From Podospora pseudocomata (Eukaryota > Ascomycota > Sordariomycetes > Sordariales > Podosporaceae): 64,000 nt of DNA. The notes under the pieces were generated by a model. That model did not search any database, was not told the origin of the DNA, and saw only the letters and a list, made by a program, of their open reading frames with translations. The DNA is taken from assembly GCF_035222375.1 (NCBI RefSeq), contig NC_085889.1, positions 930,001 through 994,000 of the forward strand, read 5' to 3'. Made by a program: the position numbers and the translations under genes. This document shows positions 11,948-21,956 of the stretch, piece after piece. Within the stretch, counting starts at the first letter, position 1; each line of letters starts with the position of its first letter.

Positions 11948-12455
11948 GTGGAGGTACGTAGTGTCCATGCTGGCGCGTGGCGTTTAGCTGCGAACTTTTC
12001 GGACCTGATGAGGCTCGAGAAAATACTTTCGGACATGGAATGTCGATGGTGAGTATAAGATTGAGTTGCGATGATCCATGAGAAAATAGTCGTGGACAGT
12101 GTCTCCGCAGGAGGGTAATTGTCGGGCTAGGAAGCTGCCCTATCCCAAAACATGTCTGAGAAGGAGCGCATACGTAAGTCCTGGCATCGCACCAACGGTC
12201 GGTCGTGATTGCTCTGACACTCGCCTGTCAGGCCTCCAGACCTTCATCGAATCTCCATACATCTCTTTCTTGGCCGGTTGATGATATGCTCTCAAATCGC
12301 CTCACCGTTCATCATGCCTTGAATATACGCTTTCCCTTGTAGTCTGTAGGAATGCCACTTCTCATCAACCACGTCGTCATCCTCTTCTTTCTTTTGCTTT
12401 CCTTTCTTTTAAACGCAGCTTTCGGAAACATGCCTCCTCCACCCAGGAAGTCTCA

Positions 12456-12460
12456 GGCTT
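12456..12460. repeat. Target-site duplication GGCTT, left
   Basis: GGCTT immediately precedes the left LTR and is repeated at 18740-18744 right after the other LTR: a 5-bp duplication typical of Ty3/Gypsy integration. Confidence 0.9.
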
Positions 12461-12811
12461 TGTGACAAGGGCTGTAATATCAGGGCTTGGAACTTCATGG
12501 TTCAATTCAGGCTAATGATCTTCAATGGCCTCGAAGAGCGTGATGAGGAAGAAGAAGGTCTAGGAATACAGACAGATCTCAGAGACGCGTATTTATCCAT
12601 CGTCAGGTGGTCCGTGCCCAGTGGCCTCAAGCCGCTGCCAAGTTCCTCAATATCTCAGGTTGACCAATATCATCTTCTTAATAACCGCGAAGCCTGTGAT
12701 CGTTTACCTCACTTTGACTACTGGTTCACAGCGTGCAGTTACCCCTTCTTTCAGTGGCATCGACGGTGTTGTTGGCCGTGTTCACGGTGGTTAGTTCGTT
12801 GACGTGTGACA
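12461..12811 (-). repeat. 3' LTR of the chromovirus
   Basis: 351 bp beginning TGTGACAAGG and ending CGTGTGACA on the plus strand, with TG...CA ends. It is identical to the other LTR except for one base. Open frames within it are shared by both LTRs and are not genes. Confidence 0.95.
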
Positions 12812-12828
12812 CCATCTCCCTCCTTCTC
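12812..12828 (-). other. Polypurine tract of the chromovirus
   Basis: On the minus strand a purine run GAGAAGGAGGGAGA, followed by TGG, abuts the 3' LTR. This is the position and composition expected for the plus-strand DNA primer of an LTR element. Confidence 0.7.
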
Positions 12829-12856
12829 ATGCTCGCCCACGAGCTTGATGATGGCC

Positions 12857-13621
12857 TTAGACCTCCAGACGTCGGTCCTTGGGCTTGTCGGGGCGTTGAG
12901 CGTGGAAGGCTTGTAAAGCCGCCTTGGCTCCATCGCTGTAGGAGTGATGGTAAGGTTCCCAAGTCCAATGTCTCCTTTGCGGCCAACCTTCCCACTTGAC
13001 CAGATACTTGACTTCTTCGCCCATCATGGTCGAATCCATCACCTTTTCCACTTGATAGTCTTCTGCCTCTACCGGCTCAGCTTCTCGCAGGACCTGGTCT
13101 GGATCAGGCAGTGCCTGTCCGCCAGCGCGATAGGGCTCGATGAGGGAGACGTGGAAGGTATTGTGGATCCGCCAGTGCTTGGGGAGAGCCAGTCGGACAG
13201 CGGTAGGAGAGATCACCTTCTGGATTTTGAACGGGCCTAGCATCTTTTTGTCCAGCTTCTTGGAGGGTCGTCGAGTCTTGATGTATTTGGCATTGAGCAT
13301 CACCAGTTGGTTTGGTTCAAACGAGGGTGCCTCCTTTCTCTTTAAGTCCGCCCAGTGCTTCATGCGCTTTCTGGCGTCCTCGAGAGACTTTCGTGCTTCT
13401 TTGTGAACCTGAGTCATCCAGTGTGCGTATAGCCTGCTCGATGGGTTGTGGACGGTGGTGTTCGAGGAGGGGTTGTTGGAAGCAGGGTGATAGCCATAGT
13501 TGGCGAAGAAAGGCGACATGCCTGTAGTCGACTTGCGAGCGTTATTGTACGCGAATTCTGCCATAGGGAGTAACTCATTCCAGTTAGCCATCTCGTAGTT
13601 GACAAAGGCACGGAGATACAT
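12857..13621 (-). pseudogene. Integrase C-terminal part with chromodomain (pol fragment)
   Basis: About 255 residues in the same frame as the upstream pol frame, separated from it by an in-frame TAA. It starts in the last integrase-core helix (NWNELLPMAEFAYNN) and continues with the GPY/F-type module (KMLGPFKIQKVISP, HNTFHVSLIEPY). It ends with a chromodomain: YQVEKVMDSTM, VKYLVKWEGWP, WTWEP are its three aromatic-cage blocks. In chromoviruses this module binds modified histone H3 and steers integration to heterochromatin. There is no own ATG start here, so it is part of a broken polyprotein. Confidence 0.88.
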
Positions 13622-13642
13622 CTCTAATTCCTGGTTAACGAT

Positions 13643-15307
13643 TTATGTCTGCCCATCTGTTTGTGGATGGAAGGCTGTGCTCATGCGACTGTTGATACCG
13701 ACGAGCTTCAGGAAGTCCTTCCACAGGTGGGCGGTGAAGCGTGAGTCTCGGTCAGAAACAATATCCGCTGGGACGCCGTGAAGTCGCCAGTACTCGCGCG
13801 CGAAAATCCGGATCAGGTCGTCAGTCTTCTTCGCTTCAACGCGTAGGGGAATAACATGTGCCATCTTCGTGAACATATCCACGATGACCCAGATCGAGTC
13901 GCACCCGGAGGACAATGGAAGGTCCGTGATGAAGTATGCCAGGTTCTGGTGGTCGGAGTATACCTCGATGCGATGCTCTGCCCCTTCAAGGTATCTTCGC
14001 CATCTTGCAAAACAGTCGACGATCGCTAGCAATTCCTTATCGTGTACCTCATAGTTCATCTCTGGTTTGATGAGCTTTCTGGAGTGGAAAGCAATCGGGT
14101 GGAGTTTGCCGTCGTCCCCCTTCTGGGATATCACCCCACCCAGGGCGAAGTCAGACGCATCCATCTCCAGGACCGCAAGCTTCGTTGGGTCGAAGTGAGC
14201 GAGGATGGGAGCGGTAGTGAAGGCTTCTTTAAGCTTGTTAAATGCTATCTCCATGGCTGGCGTCCACTTCCATTGACGTGCGTCGAGCTTCAGGGATGCC
14301 GTGAGGGCTTGGGCAATGGCCGAGAATCCTTTGATGAAGCGTCGGTAGAAGTTGGCAAAGCCGATGAAGGATTGGGTTGACTTAAGCGTGGTCGGTCTTT
14401 CCCAATTCAAGATACAATCCACCTTCTCCTTGGACATAGAGATCCCGTGCTCAGAGATAATGTACCCAAGGTATTCAACCTGCCTTGTTGCCCATACACT
14501 CTTCTTTGCTGAGATAGTAAGGTTGTTCTCTTTCAGCCTTCGTAACACCTCCTTCGTGAGCCGGTCGTGTTCCTCCATAGTGTCGGCGTATATAAGGATA
14601 TCATCCACATATGCCAGTACCCCCATGTCAATGAGGTCGCTGAGGACTCCATGAACCATGGCTTGGAAGGTGGCTGGGACGTTGATTAGTCCAAAATGCA
14701 TGACCGTGAACTCGAAGAGGCCGTAGCGGCAGCGGAAGGCTGTCTTCCACTCATCTCCTTCCTTGATTCGTACGAGGTTGAATCCGTTCTTAAGATCGAT
14801 CTTAGTGAAGTACTTGGCTCCGGCAAGTCGATCTTGTAGCTCGGTGATGAGTGGTAGAGAATACCGGTTGGGGATGGTGATGGCGTTGAGCGCTCTCCAG
14901 TCCACAACTGGTCGGAGGTGATCCTCATGCTTTCCTTTCTTTTCGATAGAGGCGTCCTTATTGACCATGAAGACAGGAGCGCTGCAGGGGGACTTAGAAG
15001 GCCTAATCTTGCCTTCAGCCAGCATCTCATCCAGCCATGCTCGCAGGAACTTGAGTTCCTTGCCGCTGAGGGAGTAGATGGGTCCCCATGGTGGTGTCTT
15101 GTCATCCACTAGGTCGATCGTGTGGTCCCATGGCTTATGATCAGGCAGCCTTTGAGATATATCGTCAGGGGACCAATGGTGCCAGGTCCCGGAAGCGTTC
15201 AGGAATAGAGCTTCGATCGTCCGTGACGCTGGAGATAATCCTACCAACCTTCCCAAGCACCGACAGGCTGGTGCACCGTTCGCGGCAGGTGGGAGAGGTA
15301 AACACAA
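13643..15307 (-). pseudogene. Reverse transcriptase / RNase H / integrase core (pol fragment)
   Basis: A 554-codon frame. Reverse transcriptase motifs are present, including the catalytic YVDDILIY box and MHFGLINVPATFQ. RNase H begins with LEMDASDFALGGVISQ and reaches VYSDHQNLAYF. There the sequence jumps straight to ITDLPLSSGCDSIWVIVD of the integrase core, so the end of RNase H, the connecting linker and the HHCC zinc domain of integrase are deleted. The core continues with IVSDRDSRF and FHPQTDGQT, then a TAA stop. CAA to TAA would explain the stop as a C-to-T change. The N-terminal end overlaps the protease frame, showing a further frameshift. Confidence 0.92.
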
Positions 15308-15872
15308 TCTTAGAGGGATCTTGATTGTAGAAGCCCGCTGGTTGGTGTTCTTGGAGCCACCAGTGTGGTAGGATAATATCGCATTCCGAGTCGAGCTTAC
15401 TGACTTCGAATTGCAATTTGGTGAAGTGGTCTTCCGCGTGCCTGAGCACTACAGTGTCGGAGTAGAGCGCTTGCTTACTGACATCTCCTTCTCCAGTAAA
15501 GGATTGAAGATAGAACCCTGGAGGATGGTGGAAGGTCTCAATAGATAAGCGGCTAACCACGTCTTCTGATAGGACGGGAACCGTACTGCCAGGATCCAGG
15601 AGGACGCGTACTGGGTATTCCCGAGGGCGCCCATTGATGTCCTTGATAATGCTCATCTGGATGATGGGCCTGGTTCCCACCTTAGGCCGGCGTCTTGGTT
15701 GTTCATCTTCGTCCTCCTTGCTTGGGTGAGGGCGCTTGACTCCCGCAATGGTAACGCCAGTCGGCCGGTTGCATCCTGTCGGCGTGGGCAGGCGGCCTAG
15801 TGAAAACCCGTCTCGGTACCGGACATATCGTCGTCGAGTACCTCGAAGACTGGTGTACTCCGATAGCGTCAA
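15165..15872 (-). pseudogene. Retropepsin-like protease region (pol fragment)
   Basis: About 235 codons in another frame. The segment VRVLLDPGSTVPVLSEDVV is the aspartic protease active-site region; the family motif is usually D-S/T-G and here reads D-P-G-S-T, so activity is doubtful. The rest (FHHPPGFYLQSFTG, CDIILPHWWL) fits the fold of Gypsy proteases. It is separated from gag and reverse transcriptase by frameshifts, and the frame has no clear own start. Confidence 0.75.
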
Positions 15873-15935
15873 TTCGTACTTTCTTTGGAGGTGTTATTTC
15901 TTTCTCTTTCTCCTCGGCCTTCCGTTTGACCCCAG

Positions 15936-18300
15936 CTATCTTGGGAGGAGCAGCGGGAGGTCGTTGCCGGAGACATCCTTTCTTGCGAAGCAGGCGAGGG
16001 TGTGATGGTTGTTGCGACCACATCGCCAGCAGGCGGAACCGTCCTTCTTATGCCTGTCGACGTTCTCCTGAGAGATCCTTGCTAAGGCTTCCTTGACGGT
16101 CGCCCATTTAATATCTTTCGGATCGGGTCTGGCGTTTGGTGCTTGGAGGGTGCCTTGTTGCTTCTTAAGGATGGATTTGACGGTTGTTGGGAGCGACTTT
16201 GGTGGGGAGGGCCCGACTTCGAGCGCTCGAGATCGAAGTGGGCGTGTCTTTTCCCGCCCGGTGACCAACTGAGATGCCAGGGTTGGTGAGCATATTCTCG
16301 TAGATGTGGCCAGCTTCCTGGATGGCGTGGAGGAAGTCCTCATCCGTTTCTGGGACGCCGCCTTGTCTTGAGTAGATTAACTTGGTGATCTCATCCGGAA
16401 GTGCCTTTGAGACATGACTCTGGAACGTAGTCCCCGACCATTGCACCACCTCGTTGAGGTCGCTAAGCTCGGTCAAGTACTGCGAAATGTCCCCTTGATA
16501 CTTGAGTTCTTGCATCTTGCGGGCATTGCGGTACCTTTCGGCTGTATCCCGGAAGCGTTCCTTGATAGCGGCTGTATCCCGGAAGCGTTCCTTAATAGCG
16601 GCTGTATCCCGGAAGCGTTCCTTGATAGCGGTGGTGTAACTACTCCAGGCGTCTATAAAGCCGAGTCTCTGGACTTGGCTCATTCTCTGTTGGTGCCATA
16701 CCTGGGCCTTGTCGGTGAGAAGTGATCCAACCCAGTTAATCTTGACCTGGTCGTTGGGAAAACCAGTAGGGTATGAATCCATATACGCTTCCACCTTAAG
16801 CCACCAGGAACGGAACTTGGCGAGGTCCCTGCCGTCGTAGGACGGGGGCTTTGTCATGTGTACCGGGTTGACTTGGATCGGTGCTTGAGAAAAGAGACGA
16901 ATGAGTCGAGTGAGGTCCTCTCGACCCGAGGGACTGGGTGATCGAGGGCGGCTGCGTGTGGCTGGAGGTCCTCTGGGAGGTCCCCTTCCGGCTCCTCCAG
17001 CAGATGATCGCCTCTCACGTCGATCGTCATCGGGGTCCTCTGAGTCCGAGTCATCTGGATCCGAGGGTGGTTCTCCGGCGGTAGCGTGGAATCGTCGTGG
17101 GGGAATATTTCCTCCTCCGCCACCGTTGGGTGTAGGCGTCGCGTGTATAGGTCCGACCCGAGTAGCCTCAAATTGAATGTTGGCTTGGCGGGCCGTTCGG
17201 CGTGCTTGAGCATCTTGTAGTGCTTGGTTGGTTAAGTTGTCGCGAACACGCCGAGTTGAGGATGACACCTTTGATGGTATGGCTGTGGATGGGTGCGAGG
17301 GTCGCGCCGATGCCCGTTGGCTAACGCTACGCCAGACGGAGTCGACATTGGCATTGGGGTTCTGTTCCATCTGAGCGCGGAACTCCTTGAGGTCTTCTTT
17401 CACGAGCTTCTTGATCCGTTCCGTGATAGCTCGTTCGTGTTCGTCTAGAGTAGAGGGTTCGACGAATTCTTTCGCCAGAAGTCCATCGATATCACGGTCA
17501 CGCTGGAGCGCCCAGTTCTCGACTTGATTGTTGAACTTCTTCTGGCTTGCAACCTCCTTTTCGAGAGTTACCAGGGCGGAGTGGTGGCGGTTGGCAGATT
17601 CACGAAGCTGCTCAATAGCCTGTTGACGCTGACGCTCGTCCTGGGTGATGACCGCGATGGCTCCCCAGATCTCGTTTGCAAAGGTGGCACTGGCATTCTC
17701 GACTTGTTGCCGGAAGTGCTTGATCTGCTGTTCCGAGACCTGAACCCCAATCTTGATCAGGCCGGCGCACACAGTGTACTGCTCGCGGATATGCTCGTAT
17801 TGATGCTTAAGGCGTGCGAGTTCCTGGTGATCGATGCGGTCCTTGTGTTGCTGCTGAGCAAGCTGTCGTACACCCTCATAAGCTTCGCTCATGCGGCGAT
17901 GGAGTTCAATAACCCAGGGTGCCGGGTCGTGAATAGCACCAGGCAAAGGCTGGATATCAGAGGGGTCGCTCATAATGACTTCGAAGTCCTGAGGCGAGTA
18001 GAGCGTGAGCTCCATGTGGTCATCGACCTGGACAGGCTCAGCTGAAGGGGAGCGATAGTCCGACATGTTGTAGGTCGAGATGGACGCGTACGTCGGTGAC
18101 ACCGTGATTGGTGATGTCGGAAGAGGAATGTGGGCGGCGTAGCCGGGAATGAAGGGTCGCGGAGTAGGCGACGCGTTGAAGGAGTATTCTCCTGTGGTGA
18201 AGTTGGAGTCTTCGTCGTCGTCAACCCAAGGGTTGCAAGGTAGTGGAACGAATCCTTCAACGATATCTGAGGGTGGAGCTGATGACGATGTAGTGGACAT
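15936..18300 (-). pseudogene. Gag with zinc knuckle, frameshifted
   Basis: The main gag frame opens at the ATG at 18300 and ends at 16165 (711 residues). It has a coiled-coil N-terminal half, a basic/proline-rich middle, and a capsid-like region (MTKPPSYDGRDLAKFRSWW, INWVGSLLTDKAQVWHQQ). The expected CCHC zinc knuckle is in another frame, at about 16030 (CWRCGRNNHHTLAC, spacing CX2CX4HX4C), and the post-knuckle basic tail moves frame again (KRKAEEKEKEITPPKK at about 15930). At least two indels therefore break gag. A 30-bp unit encoding IKERFRDTA is present three times at 16544-16633. Confidence 0.85.
16544..16633 (-). repeat. 30-bp in-frame triplication inside gag
   Basis: Three 30-bp units (TATCCCGGAAGCGTTCCTTG start) follow each other with one or two differences, adding ten residues per copy in frame. 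It looks like replication slippage within this element lineage. Confidence 0.85.
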
Positions 18301-18388
18301 CAACAAAAGGAGAGAGCGGGGTAAGTGGTGATAGCGCTATGGTGTTGTATTGTATTGGTTGTCGTCTTTCGATTGTTTGAAGATTATA

Positions 18389-18739
18389 TGTGACAAGGGC
18401 TGTAATATCAGGGCTTGGAACTTCATGGTTCAATTCAGGCTAATGATCTTCAATGGCCTCGAAGAGCGTGATGAGGAAGAAGAAGGTCTAGGAATACAGA
18501 CAGATCTCAGAGACGCGTATTTATCCATCGTCAGGTGGTCCGTGCCCAGTGGCCTCAAGCCGCTGCCAAGTTCCTCAATATCTCAGGTTGACCAATATCA
18601 TCTTCTTAATAACCGCGAAGCCTGTGATCGTCTACCTCACTTTGACTACTGGTTCACAGCGTGCAGTTACCCCTTCTTTCAGTGGCATCGACGGTGTTGT
18701 TGGCCGTGTTCACGGTGGTTAGTTCGTTGACGTGTGACA
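18389..18739 (-). repeat. 5' LTR of the chromovirus
   Basis: 351 bp, same ends as the left LTR, followed on the right by the GGCTT duplication (18740-18744). It drives the minus-strand coding region. A primer-binding site matching a particular tRNA was not recognised next to its inner end. Confidence 0.95.
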
Positions 18740-19200
18740 GGCTTCAACATCATCTTCCAAATCTTCGTTCTCCAAGTCTTTATGCGACTTTTTGGGATTG
18801 CGACGTAATATAACGGGTAGTAAGTATCCAACGATGATGCAGACCAGATCCCCTTCACCGACGTCCTAATTTCCGAGACCTAGCGTACCATTCTATGTCC
18901 TGATCATGCGGCGGTTCTAAATGGATGCATGAACTCGTCGGAAGAGCCCAGTAATGAATAGATATAGAATCGGGATTCTAAGCTCTGGTTTTGGAGGTGG
19001 ACTATCGACTGGTTGTCGGAGGTTCAACGCCATTGCTTGCCCAGCCTCGCTGACACAAGAACAGATCACAGCCGTCATCATCTGGAAAACTCAATACTCC
19101 CGGACGGCCTGGGATCTTGAATGATGGTGTTCCCAGGTAGGTAGGGCGGGTATCGGGGTTCGTTGGTATACTTCGCTTGGCAGGCCTCACTTGATAGGAT
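18740..19200 (-). pseudogene. Remnant of an ACS-type MFS transporter, 3' end
   Basis: On the minus strand, about 19180-19130 reads QAKYTNEPRYPPYLPGNTII, the loop found before the last helices of anion:cation symporter (allantoate/nicotinate-type) MFS proteins. About 18840-18745 reads a hydrophobic segment VCIIVGYLLPVILRR, followed by KKSHKDLENEDLEDDVEA, a typical acidic MFS tail. The reading is interrupted by stops between the two blocks. The retrotransposon entered exactly at the tail: Glu-Ala codons precede the LTR and the old TGA stop is now at 12454-12456, beyond the element. Family assignment rests on short motifs. Confidence 0.45.
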
Positions 19201-20038
19201 CTGACGATCTGGTCAACCCATCATCGCTGCCGCCAGCCTGTGCCTGTAGGTCCACCCAAACGTGGAGAAATAGCCATGGTGCCATAAAGGGCTCTCAAAT
19301 AATCCAAGAGTCTTCTGAGTATGTCAGAGGCAACTCGCCACAACGGCGGCAGGTCCAAGGGTGTGTTCGAGGATATGCCAAGAGCTGTCCCCAATTCCGC
19401 TCAAGTCTGTCGGTGCCCCGCCCTTGGCATTGGACTTCTCCCCACATTTCTCCAATTCTAGCACCCCACCACCCTCCACCACGGACGTGTAGCTATGGCG
19501 AACGATTGCTATGCTGACGATACCTTATTAGCAAACATCCACATCATGCCCGACTTACACAAGTCCCTGGCGTCAGCTCTTTTCGGAGCGGAAGAACGAG
19601 TTCCACGGCACTCTAGTGGTCAGTCGCCTTCTCTGGCGGTTCTCACGGCACGCTATTCGCACTGAACAGCCAATGGCTGTGATTCCCGTAACACCAAAGA
19701 TAAATCTATTCTAGGACCTTGAACGTTGTTGGCCCCGGGAACAACGAGGCTTACCATGCGGCTTTCCCCTTGGTAGTATGAGCTATGGGCGCGGGGGTCC
19801 TACCGGCCGTGTCATTCCCGCCGTAGCGAGCACCGGTTCCATGGCATGCTGGCTCCTCCATCAAGTTTAACCGTTCCTATTCCCGCGCGATGATTCTGCC
19901 TTGCCCTTCAGGCCTTTCGAAGGAACATGTCGATGCCCTCACTGCGACTGGGAAGGATGAAGATTCCACCTTGCCCCGCAACCAAGAAAAACTTACAAAG
20001 CCAACAGTATCACAACATGATCCCCGCCATGATTCTCA
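19201..20038. other. Intergenic region upstream of carboxylesterase
   Basis: No recognisable gene. It may include further decayed parts of the MFS remnant near its left end and the carboxylesterase promoter at its right end. Confidence 0.5.
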
Positions 20039-20040
20039 GC

Positions 20041-20046
20041 TATAAA
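20041..20046 (+). promoter_or_regulatory. TATA box of the carboxylesterase gene
   Basis: TATAAA lies 80 bp before the ATG at 20121. Its position means that the upstream in-frame ATG at 20046 would lie before transcription starts, which supports 20121 as the real start. Confidence 0.5.
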
Positions 20047-20120
20047 TGATGATGTATTCCAGGGCTCTTGAACAAACAGCTCTCTCATCAATCAGAGAGC
20101 CAGCATCGGCCATTGCAAAC

Positions 20121-21956
20121 ATGCTACTCCATTATCTCGCTCTTCTTCCTGTTGCGTTTGCTGGGAGCCACAAAGCCCCCTCAGCAACCACGCTCAACGG
20201 TACCTACATCGGCCGTTACCTCCCTGAGTTTTCTCAGGATCTGTTTCTCGGAATCCCCTTCGCCAGAGCTCCCGTCCTTGGAAATCCCACCCCTTGGGAC
20301 GAGTCCTGGAGAGGTTCCCGCTCCGCCGAGTACAATGGTGCAATTTGCTATTGCTATGCGCCGCCGGCAGACATGGAAAGGGCAAATGTGACCGAGAAGT
20401 CGGACGAATGCCTGAATCTCAACGTCATTCGACCATCTGGCATTGGTAAGAAGAAAAGGCTCCCTGTCGTTGTCTGGCTCTACGGCGGCGGGTTTGTTGA
20501 CGGTTTCGGCGCCGATATCAACTCGAACATGTCCTACATCGTCCAAGCGAGCGTGGCCCAGCAGATGCCCATCATTGCCGTCACACTGAACTATCGTGTC
20601 GGTTTTCTTGGGTTCCCCGGCGGTGCTGAGGTAGCTAAGGAAGGCGTCACCAACTTGGGCTTCAAGGATCAACGGATAGCCCTGCAATGGGTCCATGAAA
20701 ACATTGCCGCTTTTGGCGGCGATCCGGACAAGGTCACACTCTGGGGTCAATCTGCTGGAAGCCACTCCATCACTCATCAGATCTTGGCCTACGGAGACCA
20801 ACGTGGCGAGAAGAGGCTTTTTCGGGGAGCCATCATGGTCAGCTCGTCAGTGGGCGTCGGAAACTCTCACCACCCAACACGCTATGACGCTCTTGCCGGC
20901 TACAAGGGGATTGTTCGGGCGACAAACTGTACTGGCGCCCAAGACACTCTGGCCTGTCTGCGGAGACTGTCTGGGGACCAGCTGTGGGAAGCAAGTATGA
21001 CAGTGGCCGACTTGGAAGTCTGGAAGCCGATGGTAGACGGAGACTTTGTGTCCATGCCTCCGACGCTCCAGCTTCTCTCGGGAAAGTTCCGTCGCGATGT
21101 GTCTGTCTTGATCGGAACCGGTAGTGATGAAGGCCTGGGCCCCTCCAAATCATTACCTCAAGACCTGGACACGGACGAGGATGTCCACGCGATGCTTAGA
21201 TTGTTACTCCTTGACGCACGGAATGAGACACTCGACCTCATCATGCGAGCGTACCCTGCGGAAGCCCAGGGTCCGCCCTACGCTTTGCCAATGTCAGAGA
21301 CAGATCGTCTGTGCGAGGAATTCAGGATTGCTGGGGGCTTACGCTGTGGGAAGCAGTTCCGGAGATTTGCTTCGATGTTTGGTGACTTTTTCGTGATCGC
21401 TGGTCGCCGGGCTGTCGCGCAGAAGTTTGCTGAGCTAGGCATGACGGCATATTCGTACCGGTTCGATACGTGGCCGACCTCCTTTCCGATCACCAACTTT
21501 ACAAACTTTAAGCCTGGGTTTGCTGGTCACTCCACAGATTACTCTTACTTTTTCCGTTTCCCAAGGGAACACGACCTCTACGGCAACAACCCGCCAATTC
21601 CGAAGGGCTCTGAGGCGCATCTTCAGCTGTCACAGGGCATTGCTGCCAAGCTCATTGCCTACATCTACACTGGCAACCCCAACGCGGTCTCTGGTATGTT
21701 TCTTGCGCGACGATGCGGTTGTAGTGACAACGCACTAACCTTTCTTGTACTACTAGTCCCCGGCTTTCCTGTCTGGCCCAAGTACGACGTCAAGAAGCCG
21801 ACTAACATGGTATTCAACGCCACCGCGCATCCCGACCGTCTCAACGTTCACATCGAGCCTGATACCTGGCACAAGGAGGGCATGGCAATCTGGCCAAGCC
21901 ACCCGATCGAGCTGGACTACCGGAAGACTGTCCCTGACAATCTTAGAGACCTGTAA
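20121..21956 (+). CDS. Secreted type-B carboxylesterase / lipase
   Basis: The start at 20121 gives MLLHYLALLPVAFAGSHKAP, a signal peptide. Exons 20121-21693 and 21757-21956 code for 590 residues; the 63-nt intron (GTATGT...CTAG) has no stop and is a multiple of three, so a retained transcript would also be translated. Alpha/beta-hydrolase features are the oxyanion-hole loop VVWLYGGGFVDG, the nucleophile elbow WGQSAGSHS (catalytic Ser), the acidic residue in IGTGSDEG, and a late His region GFAGHSTDYSYFF. Family enzymes hydrolyse carboxylic esters, here outside the cell. The elbow has GQSAG instead of the commoner GESAG. Substrate unknown. Confidence 0.9.
   Translation: MLLHYLALLPVAFAGSHKAPSATTLNGTYIGRYLPEFSQDLFLGIPFARAPVLGNPTPWDESWRGSRSAEYNGAICYCYAPPADMERANVTEKSDECLNLNVIRPSGIGKKKRLPVVVWLYGGGFVDGFGADINSNMSYIVQASVAQQMPIIAVTLNYRVGFLGFPGGAEVAKEGVTNLGFKDQRIALQWVHENIAAFGGDPDKVTLWGQSAGSHSITHQILAYGDQRGEKRLFRGAIMVSSSVGVGNSHHPTRYDALAGYKGIVRATNCTGAQDTLACLRRLSGDQLWEASMTVADLEVWKPMVDGDFVSMPPTLQLLSGKFRRDVSVLIGTGSDEGLGPSKSLPQDLDTDEDVHAMLRLLLLDARNETLDLIMRAYPAEAQGPPYALPMSETDRLCEEFRIAGGLRCGKQFRRFASMFGDFFVIAGRRAVAQKFAELGMTAYSYRFDTWPTSFPITNFTNFKPGFAGHSTDYSYFFRFPREHDLYGNNPPIPKGSEAHLQLSQGIAAKLIAYIYTGNPNAVSGMFLARRCGCSDNALTFLVLLVPGFPVWPKYDVKKPTNMVFNATAHPDRLNVHIEPDTWHKEGMAIWPSHPIELDYRKTVPDNLRDL

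Larger units (their letters stand above)
12461..18739 (-). mobile_element. Ty3/Gypsy chromovirus LTR retrotransposon, defective
   Basis: A 6279-bp element bounded by 351-bp direct LTRs, flanked by GGCTT duplications, with coding on the minus strand. Gag, protease, reverse transcriptase, RNase H, integrase core and a C-terminal chromodomain appear in Gypsy order, so this is a chromovirus. It cannot be autonomous: gag/pol is split by several frameshifts, an in-frame stop lies in the integrase at about 13640, and RNase H is fused directly to the integrase core with loss of the intervening segment. The two LTRs differ at only one base (18632, C; equivalent left base T), pointing to a recent insertion of an already defective copy. 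A solo LTR of the same family is at 43551-43899. Confidence 0.95.

Noticed and set aside
12497-12802. Open frame of 101 codons, repeated at 18350-18730
   Set aside because: It lies inside the LTRs, is identical in both copies and has no domain; a by-product of LTR sequence.
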